Assembly (NCBI GenBank): GCA_002104945.1
Contig: MCFH01000164.1
Location: 1 to 22,422 of the forward strand
Length of the DNA stretch: 22,422 nt
Reading direction: 5' to 3'
Origin: Piromyces finnis
Taxonomy: Eukaryota; Neocallimastigomycota; Neocallimastigomycetes; Neocallimastigales; Neocallimastigaceae
The translations under genes and the position numbers were made by a program. Below, one piece after another: positions 1-8,771 of the stretch. The notes under the pieces are model-generated. The model was not told where the DNA came from, searched no databases, and was given only the letters and a program-made list of their open reading frames with translations. Position 1 is the first letter of the stretch, and each line of letters opens with the position of its first letter.

Positions 1-1
1 A

Positions 2-1800
2 ATTATTTGTGATGCCACAAAGTGTACACCATCTAAAGCTAAGATTACCGGAACTAGTAAGAGTTACTACATCAATTCAGATATTCAAAGTGTCAATAAA
101 ACTTTAAAGAACGATATCATTGAATGTACTAAAGAAAGTGAAGAATGTACTCTTAGTAATGGTTCCAATACCAATGTTTACTTGAATGCCAATTTCAATG
201 CTGAAAGTAATCAAAATCAATTAATTATTTGTAGAACCAACGGTGGATGTTCAGAACAAAAAGCCAATTCCACTACCACTGACTTACATTACTTTGTCAA
301 CGCTGGTAGTACAATTAAAACAGCATTAAATGAAACTTTAATTGAGTGTAAGGATACTTGTCAAGTTTTAACTACCGTTAAAGACAGTAATATTTTCATT
401 GATCAATTTGATACCTCCCACATCATTCAATGTTACGAAGATCAAGGTTGTAAATCCACTCCAAGTCATGCCACTGATAAAAAGAATGAAATTTTCTTAA
501 ATTCCAGTGACCTTAGTAGTTCAACCAATGCTAAATTAACTAAAGATTTAATTAAATGTATCTTTGACAAAGGAGTCATTACCTGTTCCGCAAAGGATGG
601 AGCTCCAGATGAAGTATATGTCAATTCTCATAACAACACTGAAATTATTTATTGTACCACCGAAGATGGTTGTAAAAGTAAGGCTAGTGGGGCTACTGCC
701 ACTCAACCAGAATACTATGTTAATGCTGATCCAACAGATGCTGATGCCTTAAACGGTGATTTAATCAAGTGTAAAATGAGTGATTCAAAGGTTACATGTG
801 AAGTTACCTATGGTAATGATGGAGATGTTTTCCTTAATGCCAACTATGAAAATGATGCTGCCAAAAAGCCATTAATTATGTGTTCTGCCGAAAGTGGATG
901 TATTACCGATGCTAGTAAGACTACCGATAAATTACTTCCAGCTTACTATGTTAATGCTGGTAGTGTTCTTTCCTCCAAGTTAAATGACACTCTTATTGAA
1001 TGTACCTATGAAACTAATGCTGAATGTAGTATTAAAGTTGCTCTTCAAAATGAAGTTTACGTCAACTCTGCCAACAACACCGTCACCAATCCATTAATTA
1101 AATGTAATGCTAATGGTTGTAAGGTTAGCATTAGTTCTGCCACTGAAAAGAGTAAGGAATACTATGTTAATGCTGGTGATGGTAATGAAAAGCCACTTGA
1201 AGCTGATATCATTGAATGTGTCAGTGGTGAAGAAGGTATTGAATGTACCGTATTAGAAAAGGCCAATGAAGGAGTCTATGTTAATTCCAATTACTCTGAA
1301 AACGGTGATGCCAAACAATTAATTCAATGTCGTAAAGACACTGGATGTGCTGGTATCAAGACCTCCCCATCCAGCTCTGAATACTATGTCAATGCTGAAG
1401 CTACCGACCTCAACAATGCCATTATTTTCTGTGCCAACAAAAAGTGTGAAAAACAAACACCAACTGGTGTTCCAACTTACTATGTTGGTAGTAATGGTGA
1501 TAGTCAAGAGGATCAAGTCAATGGTTTAATTGAATGTACAGAATCTGAACCAGCCGATGACACCTCATCCAGAAGAAAGAGAGCCACCGAAAAGAAATGT
1601 AAATTAAAGCCAGCCTTCACTTCTAATGGATACTACTTAAACAGTGGTTACAACAAGTCCGTTAATCAAACCATTCTTTGTGATTCTTCCGAAGGATGTG
1701 CCACTGAAAAGGTCATTCTTGGTTACTATGTCAATGCTGGTGACACCACCAAACCAGTCATTAAATGTGAAAAGGAAGGTACAGAATGTGTTGAAGAAGA
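2..1800 (+). repeat. Tandem two-cysteine protein repeats, alternating A/B types
   Basis: About sixteen consecutive coding repeats of 30-42 residues. Each starts with an aromatic-V/L-N strand (YYVNAG, VYVNS, VFLNAN), then a polar loop, then a hydrophobic pair before Cys (LIEC, LIKC, IIQC), then a second Cys. Type A (YYVNA) usually has a longer Cys-Cys gap without Gly (for example IECVSGEEGIEC). Type B (VYVNS, VYLNAN) ends in a short C-x(3-5)-GC. Successive A units begin at 713, 944, 1160 and 1382, that is 77, 72 and 74 residues apart. One disulphide per unit and a beta-solenoid-like stack are inferences. Confidence 0.8.
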
Positions 1801-4800
1801 AAGCAAGGAATGTCCAAGTTCTTCTGATATTATTCCAGGTAATTACTGTTACAGTGAAGGATCTCTTAAATTTTATCCATCCAGCAACTCCACAGCTATT
1901 TCTGCTTCTAAATCGGATGATATCTACACTTTTGCTACCATTCCAGCCAACGGTTTCCCAGGTATTAAATCTGAAACTGGAGCGTTATTCAAGATTTCTC
2001 GTTACTACATCAATCGTTTCTACCAAAGTGGCGTTGTTATGATTGATAAGAATGGTAAATTAGTTGATAATTTATCAGCAGCTGATCAATCCGACATTAG
2101 TGTCTATGACTGTAACGATTCCACCAAGATGTGTACTGAACGTTCAGGATGCACCAACAACACCTACATGTTCGATTCTGAAAATAAAAAGGCTGTCTTC
2201 TGTAATAACAATAAATTAGAATATGCCGAATTCACTGGATATGTTGTTGATGGTAATCGTGCCGTTGGTACGAATCATCCATACATTATTCATTGTAAAA
2301 CAATGGTAGTAAATGTGAAAGTATCAAACCAAAGGTTTCCTCCTACTACGAAAACAATGGTTATGATTCCAGTGCCAATGGATTAATTGAATGCAGTGGT
2401 AATAACTGTATCACTGTTGGTGCCACTGTTGGATACTATGTTGGACATGAAGGTAAGGGTATTATTCAATGTACCTCTTCCACTTCATGTGTCTATGCCG
2501 ATTCCAAGTCCAAGGTGAAGTATGTCAATGCTGGATCTAACAAATCTTCCAATGCCATCATTTCATGTACCAAGGATTCATGTGTCTCAACCAAGGCCAA
2601 CACTGGTTACTATTTAACCTACACTAGTACTCTTTTAATTCAATGTACTAATCCATCCAACTGTGTTGAATTCACACCATCTGTCAATTACTACGACAAT
2701 GCTGATTCTTCCGAAAGTAGCAATACCATCATCAATTGTGTTCAAAACAGTCAAGTCATTACTTGTTCCACTGAAGCCACCAACAGTGGTTTCTACATTT
2801 CCAGTACACCAAATGTTTTAATTCGTTGTAAATCCGGCAACAAGTGTAAGACTGTCACAGTAAAGAATGGTATATTCCGTGGAGCCATCAAGAGTAATAC
2901 TTCAGGTTCAAAGCGTTCTGATGATGAAAAAGAAAGCCAAGTTGAAAGTTCAATTGAGAGTCAAATTGAAAGTGAAGTTGAAGTTGAAGGTAATGATGAT
3001 GGAAAGAGTGTTGTTATTCCAAGAGGATCCGATGATTCCTACGATATCATTCGTTGTATTCAAGAAAAGTGTTCCGCTCTTTCGCCAAGCGAAGTCTCTG
3101 CCATTCCAATTTGTGAATTCAACAACAACAAGTGTTACATCACCAATGAATATGCCATGACCAAGTCAGCCACCACTTCCATTTCAGCTGGTAGTATTTG
3201 TACCAACAATGATCGTTCCGTTTTCTACTTTGCTACCGATACTGTTGTTGTTAAGCCAAATGTTATTTCAGGTAGTACCACCACTTACATCTACACCACA
3301 CCAATTCCAACTGTTTAGAAGTCAATGATTCGTACAGTGACATGTACTTTACGGTTGGTTCGAACATCTACCTTTTAGATCAAGGTAGTGTTTTACAATT
3401 CTATGAACAAGGATACTATTTCATCAACACAGCCAAGAATGCCATTGTTGGTGGTAGTGATATTGACAATTACAATGACAAGAATGTCAAGCTCTACAGA
3501 TGTAATGGTAGTAGTTGTAGCATTTTAGATAAGCCAGATTCCTTAACTTTCTATGCCGATGTCAACAAACGTATTCTTAGATACAATGTCAACAGTGGTT
3601 CTTACTCTTTTGCCTATGAAAAGGACATCATTTGTATTTTCGCCAATAACAAGTGTACACCTAATGCTGATTTAAAGAATCAAGAATTCTGTATTACATA
3701 CAAGGGAGAATTAGCTCTTGCCAAGGCAGATATCAAGAACCGTGAAACCGGAGAATGTTACAAGGCCAGTAGTCTTAGTTCCACCATCTATGGTTATTCT
3801 CAATCCTTATATTCCATGAATTTATATTCAGCTGAAATGATTGATGAAACCGGTTATTACATTGTTAGTCTTTCCACCAACACCACCGTCGTCAGTAAGA
3901 ACTACAAGACCAAGAATAACAAGCTTGTCATCTATGGTTGTCAACTCTCTTCCTGTAAGGAAATTGAACCAGAAGAAGATACCTATTACTATGATTCACG
4001 TGCCAAGACCATTCTTCGTTACAAGGATGGTGCCTGGAAGACACCAGAAACCTCTGGTTATGCCTACATTTCCATTGATCCAGTCAACACCTACATCTAC
4101 AGATTCACCAAGATCAATGATGAAGTCAAGATCAATGGTATTGCCAACTACGGCTACTACTACACGGTTGATGGAGAAATGTACAACTGTAATCAAGATG
4201 AAGGAGGTGCCTGTACTCCAATCAACAACACCGGTTACTACTTTACCAATGCTGGTGAAGTTTACTATTGTGTACATGATTCCGAAAACTTGGAACCAAC
4301 CGAATGTACCAAGCAAGCCTGTATTAGTGGACAATACTATTACATTGATGAAGCCTACTACAGATGTGAAAGTAGTTCCAGTCTTGTTCCAGTGATGTCT
4401 CGTTACTGTTCGTACAATGAAAATGTCATCATCAACTTCCCATTAGCCTTGACCGAGGAATACCCAGACAAGATTAAACAAGCAGTTGAAGGTATTGAAA
4501 AGAACAACAATTCCACAGCCATTATTAGACGTAGTGGAAAGAATTATTTAGAATCTGTTTCCGGTATTTTCACCAACTGTACCTACAATGTTGAAGAAAC
4601 CAAGTCCACATTTGATTTAGTTTGTGTCAACAACTTTGTCAAGGTGGATGAAGAAACGGATGATGTCAAGATTTGTTCTATTGAAAAGCTCGGTTATGTT
4701 GAATGTACCGAAGAAGAAGAAAATCCCGAAAAATGTAATGTTAGTTTTGGTATTTCCAGAGCTTCCATTTCCATTCTTGGTATAGTAGTATCTACTTTAC

Positions 4801-4829
4801 TTGTTGTATTATTCAATGAACGTAATTAA
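2..4829 (+). CDS. Scaffoldin-like cell-surface cysteine-repeat protein, 3' part (5' end cut by window edge, two frameshifts)
   Basis: The frame is open from base 2 to a TAA at 4827-4829, apart from two one-base losses: near 2296/2297 (frame 2 to 1) and near 3300 (frame 1 to 3). The mirrored copy carries the missing base at each place, so the product is one continuous chain of about 1,610 residues here. Order: sixteen short two-cysteine repeats (2 to about 1800) with YYVNAG or VYVNS starts followed by L-I-x-C and a second Cys; a larger module (about 1810-2260); more short repeats (to about 2880); a charged linker; two further large modules; Tyr-rich repeats; and a C-terminal hydrophobic anchor. 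There is no catalytic motif. The architecture matches, from memory, the fungal cellulosome scaffoldins (ScaA) of anaerobic gut fungi, which bind dockerin-tagged hydrolases; dockerin binding is inferred. The internal ATG at 182 is not the real start. Alternative: another gut-fungal surface protein built from the same repeats. Confidence 0.75.
1811..2260 (+). repeat. Large module copy 1 within the scaffoldin
   Basis: A stretch of about 150 residues interrupts the short repeats. It begins near GNYCYSEG and carries the landmarks RYYIN, then VYDC with a nearby C-x(4)-GC, then YMFDSENKK. The same order of landmarks recurs at about 3103-3618 and 3619-4071, so this is a domain-sized repeat and not filler. 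No known domain was recognised. Confidence 0.5.
2911..3036 (+). other. Charged linker with E-S-x-V/I tetrads
   Basis: The coding segment starts with Lys-Arg (2911-2916) followed by an acidic run. Within it, a four-residue pattern E-S-x-(V/I/L-like) occurs four times in a row (ESQV, ESSI, ESQI, ESEV), then EVEG and an Asp-rich tail. There are no cysteines. It separates the short repeats from the large modules, so a flexible or extended spacer between folded parts is the simplest reading. Confidence 0.6.
3103..3618 (+). repeat. Large module copy 2 within the scaffoldin
   Basis: Landmarks in order: ICEFNNNKCYIT, AGSIC, QGYYFIN, KLYRCNGSSC, TFYADVNKRILRY. These match copy 3 closely in order and spacing and copy 1 loosely. 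The left-arm frameshift near 3300 falls inside this copy. The right arm has one more C at that place and reads straight through. Confidence 0.55.
3619..4071 (+). repeat. Large module copy 3 within the scaffoldin
   Basis: Landmarks in order: IICIFANNKC, EFCITYKGE, GECYKAS, TGYYIV, KLVIYGCQLSSC, TYYYDSRAKTILRY. Side by side with copy 2, the shared elements are a C-x(n)-NNKC start, a G-Y-Y strand, a K-L-x-x-Y-x-C-x(3)-SSC block and a final Y-x-D-x(4)-I-L-R-Y. It is followed by Tyr-rich short repeats (NYGYYYT, TGYYFTNAG). Confidence 0.55.
4761..4826 (+). other. C-terminal hydrophobic membrane anchor of the scaffoldin
   Basis: The last residues form an uncharged run rich in I, L, V and S (ASISILGIVVSTLLVVLF), followed only by N-E-R-N and the stop. 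This fits either a single-pass C-terminal transmembrane segment with a tiny tail or a GPI-attachment signal. The polar last four residues slightly favour the first. It is present unchanged in the right-arm copy and with one L-to-F change in the edge copy. Confidence 0.75.
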
Positions 4830-4835
4830 ATTACG
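4821..4835 (+). other. Short inverted repeat over the stop codon
   Basis: CGTAATT-A-AATTACG is a perfect 7-base inverted repeat with the TAA stop (4827-4829) at its centre. It overlaps a second small inverted repeat, ATTACgttGTAAT (4830-4842). The edge copy differs by one C-to-T change on the coding strand, which would leave a G-U pair in RNA. A role in 3' end formation is possible but not shown. Confidence 0.35.
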
Positions 4836-6223
4836 TTGTAATATCAGTAAACAATGTACAATATATAAATACAATATGAAATATTAAAATATTTCATTCA
4901 ACTATAAATTATTCAATACAATTTATAATTCAATCATAAATATATATATCATAAATATAAACAATTCACTCAATTATATCTGTAATCAATTTACATATTT
5001 TTTTTTACAAATATATTCTTAAAGAAAACAAATTCAATATTTAAAAAAATATCATTTTATTATTTGTAATTAAAACAACTATAAAATATCAATACTTTTT
5101 CAATTAATAGTTTTAATTATTATTAATAATTAAAAAAAAGAATAAATCCAATATTAAATCAATGAAGTAATAAGGAATTGAAATTTATTTTAATTCTTTA
5201 AACATTAAAATAATTTGTTTTATCAGTAACTCTGCTGATAATAAAGAAAAATATATAAGAATTAAATAATTTAATTTTATACTATCGTTATTCAAAAATT
5301 ATTTTATAAATTATAATTTATAAAAAATAGAAATATTCATAAATACGAAAACATTATAATTACAATCGTACAACATTTCATAAATATCTTTTCATTTAAA
5401 TTAATGTTAAAATAATGAATTATTTAAAAATGATTTTAAAATGAGTTTTTAAATAATTTTTTATTTTACTTTTTAATTGAAGCATTTCAATTATATATTT
5501 AAAATACCCTATAAATACCAAAATTATATTTTGTATTTAAAAAAAAAAAAAGAAAGTTGACATTATTAAAAAAAAAATGAAAATTATATTTTCATTTAAA
5601 AGTAATTAGTTATAATGAATAACTTTTTTTTTTTTTTGATCATTTTCAAATCATAAATATCAATTTTTATTTATTCATCATTTTAATGATTTTTTTTTAA
5701 CGAAATTCACAACACAAATATTCAAATTATTTTCTATCTATTGTTATTTTTTTTATAAAAAAAATATATAAAAAACATCATTATTTCATAATTATTCAAT
5801 ATATAAAAGCATTTTATATAAAAAATAAAAATATAAAAAATATATAAAAAAAATATTATAATTTAATAGTCATAAATATATTTAAAATGTGTTTTTTATT
5901 TATTTTTTTTATTTTATTTTAATACAAGAACAAGATAAATATTAAAATATATTATAAAACAAAAAAAAAAAAAAACAATTTTAAAAAATATATTTAAATT
6001 TTTTTTTTTTTTTTATTTTGTTAGATTTATGGAGGAGGGAAAACTAAAAATATTTAAATTTTATTTATATAAAACACAAAAATTAAAGTTTTTTTTTTTT
6101 TTTTAATTTTTAAAATGTGGAAACGGTCAATTTTTTTCTCGCGTGTTAAAGTAAAAAATTAACCATAAAAAGTTTTTTTTTTTTAATGAATTTAAAAAAA
6201 TATAAAAAAAAATTAAAGAAATA

Positions 6224-6254
<31 letters not shown>

Positions 6255-6765
6255 AAAATTCAACATTTTAAATAAATAATAAAAAGATTTTTAAATTATT
6301 TTATTAATGGATATATATCATCATTTAAATAATAAAAAGTCAAAAAAAAAAAAAAAAAAAAAAAAAAGGAATAATTATTAAAAATTGAAATGAAATATAA
6401 AAAAAAAAAACTAATTTGTAATTTATCATTTTTTATTCCAATTTAAATAGTATAAAAAAAAAGTATTAATAAAAAAAACGCTATTATTTATTATATTAAT
6501 TTTATTTTATTTTTTTTTATTTTTAATTTTTAAGAGAGGATCTTTTACAAATTTAACTTCAATTTAAAAGTACTAAATTATTATTTGAAATAGATTATTA
6601 AATACCCTTTTATACTGACAATAAAATAAAGTTATGATAAGTAATACTCTATGAATTTTAATTGTTACTATTTTGAAAACTAATTGATCCTATTTTGAAT
6701 AATGAACTCCAAATTTTTTTTTAAATAAAGTACTTATTATGTAGTTCTCTATCTATCTTAGTAGT
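4830..6765. other. AT-rich intergenic DNA downstream of the left scaffoldin copy
   Basis: There is no gene. The stretch is dominated by A/T and holds many homopolymer runs, including A24 at 6230-6253 and A26 at 6342-6367. A 20-base perfect palindrome lies at 5304-5323 (TTATAAATTATAATTTATAA), next to ACTATCGT at 5281-5288; both recur at the same distance downstream of the edge copy. A small higher-GC patch at 6117-6150 contains CTCGCGTG. Confidence 0.8.
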
Positions 6766-6834
6766 TTATTCTATTTAGTAGTAAAATAAATATATGTAAT
6801 ATATATTGATTTTTTTTAAAAAATAAAACAAAAT
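6766..6834. other. Spacer at the centre of the palindrome
   Basis: These 69 bases are not self-complementary with the arms. They contain a second copy of TTAGTAGT (6775-6782) that repeats the last eight bases of the left arm (6758-6765). The inner end of the right arm is the complement, ACTACTAA (6835-6842). The spacer is AT-rich like its surroundings and does not resemble a sequencing hairpin adapter. Confidence 0.8.
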
Positions 6835-7346
6835 ACTACTAAGGATAGATAGAGGAACTACATAATAAGTACTTTATTTAAAAAAAAAATTTGGAGTTCA
6901 TTATTCAAAATAGGATCAATTAGTTTTCAAATAGTAACAATTAAAATTCATAGAGTATTACTTATCATAACTTTATTTTATTGTCAGTATAAAAGGTATT
7001 TAATAATCTATTTCAAATAATAATTTAGTACTTTTAAATTGAAGTTAAATTTGTAAAAGATGTTCCTCTCTTAAAAATTAAAAATAAAAAAAAATAAAAT
7101 AAAATTAATATAATAAATAATAGCGTTTTTTTTATTAATACTTTTTTTTTATACTATTTAAATTGGAATAAAAAATGATAAAATTACAAATTATTTTTTT
7201 TTTTATATTTCATTTCAATTTTTAATAATTATTCCTTTTTTTTTTTTTTTTTTTTTTTTTTTGACTTTTTATTATTTAAATGATGATATATATCCCATTA
7301 ATAAAATAATTTAAAAATCTTTTATTATTTATTAAAATGTTGAATT

Positions 7347-7378
<32 letters not shown>

Positions 7379-8771
7379 AATATTTCTTTAATTTTTTTTT
7401 ATATTTTTTTAAATTCATTAAAAAAAAGAAAACTTTTATGGTTAATTTTTTACTTTAACACGCGAGAAAAAAAATTGACCGTTTCCACATTTTAAAATTA
7501 AAAAAAAAAAAAAAACTTTAATTTTTGTGTTTTATATAAATAAAATTTAAATATTTTTAGTTTTCCCTCCCTCCATAAATCTAACAAAATAAAAAAAAAA
7601 AAAAAAAATTTAAATATTTTTTTAAAATTGTTTTTTTTTTTTTTTGTTTTATAATAAATATTTTAATATTTATCTTGTTCTTGTATTAAAATAAAATAAA
7701 AAAAATAAATAAAAAACACATTTTAAAATATATTTATGACTATTAAATTATAATATTTTTTTTTATATTTTTTATATTTTTATTTTTTATATAAAATGCT
7801 TTATATATTGAATAATTATGAAATAATGATGTTTTTTATTATTTTTTTTATAAAAAAAATAACAATAGATAGAAAATAATTTGAATATTTGTGTTGTGAA
7901 TTTCGTTAAAAAAAAATCATTAAAATGATGAATAAATAAAATTGATATTATGATTTGAAAATGATCAAAAAAAAAAAAAGTTATTCATTATAACTAATTA
8001 CTTTTAAATGAAAATATAATTTTCATTTTTTTTTTAATAATGTCAACTTTCTTTTTTTTTTTTTTAAATACAAAATATAATTTTGGTATTTATAGGTATT
8101 TTAAATATATAATTGAAATGCTTCAATTAAAAAGTAAAATAAAAAATTATTTAAAAACTCATTTTAAAATCATTTTTAAATAATTCATTATTTTAACATT
8201 AATTTAAATGAAAAGATATTTATGAAATGTTGTACGATTGTAATTATAATGTTTTCGTATTTATGAATATTTCTATTTTTTATAAATTATAATTTATAAA
8301 ATAATTTTGAATAACGATAGTATAAAATTAAATTATTTAATTCTTATATATTTTTCTTTATTATCAGCAGAGTTACTGATAAAACAAATTATTTTAATGT
8401 TTAAAGAATTAAAATAAATTTCAATTCCTTATTACTTCATTGATTTAATATTGGATTTATTCTTTTTTTTAATTATTAATAATAATTAAAACTATTAATG
8501 AAAAGTATTGATATTTTATAGTTGTTTTAATTACAAATAATAAAATGATATTTTTTTAAATATTGAATTTGTTTTCTTTAAGAAAATATATTTGTAAAAA
8601 AAATATGTAAATTGATTACAGATATAATTGAGTGAATTGTTTATATTTATGATATATATATTTATGATTGAATTATAAATTGTATTGAATAATTTATAGT
8701 TGAATGAAATATTTTAATATTTCATATTGTATTTATATATTGTACATTGTTTACTGATATTACAACGTAAT
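6835..8771. other. AT-rich intergenic DNA, mirror of 4830-6765
   Basis: There is no gene. It carries the mirrored contents of the left-arm intergenic DNA: long T tracts, the CGCG patch at 7451-7489, the 20-base palindrome at 8280-8299 and ACGATAGT at 8314-8321. The last 50 or so bases before the stop (about 8720-8771) are conserved with the edge copy and are probably the 3' untranslated region. Confidence 0.8.

Larger units (their letters stand above)
1..6765 (+). repeat. Left arm of a giant inverted repeat (palindrome)
   Basis: Bases 1-6765 are the reverse complement of 6835-13553 along their whole length, coding and non-coding alike. Base 1 pairs with 13553 and 6765 with 6835. The arms differ in length by 46 bases. 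Every difference I checked was a small gap, mostly one base (a 3-base gap near 6541), and not a substitution. The outer end is set by the window edge, so the repeat may be longer. Confidence 0.95.

Noticed and set aside
3996-4334. 112-codon open frame on the minus strand inside the left scaffoldin gene (and similar frames at 564-752, 1319-1529, 1644-2042, 2867-3160, 3841-4395)
   Set aside because: These are shadows of the repeat-coding frame. The C-rich, stop-poor codons of the real gene leave other frames open, and the products are low-complexity T/V/M/P-rich strings.
6766-6834. Spacer as an unremoved sequencing hairpin adapter
   Set aside because: The spacer is AT-rich native-looking DNA and shows none of the CT-repeat and GTT-repeat pattern of the common long-read hairpin adapter. 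A fold-back artefact of another kind is still likely.
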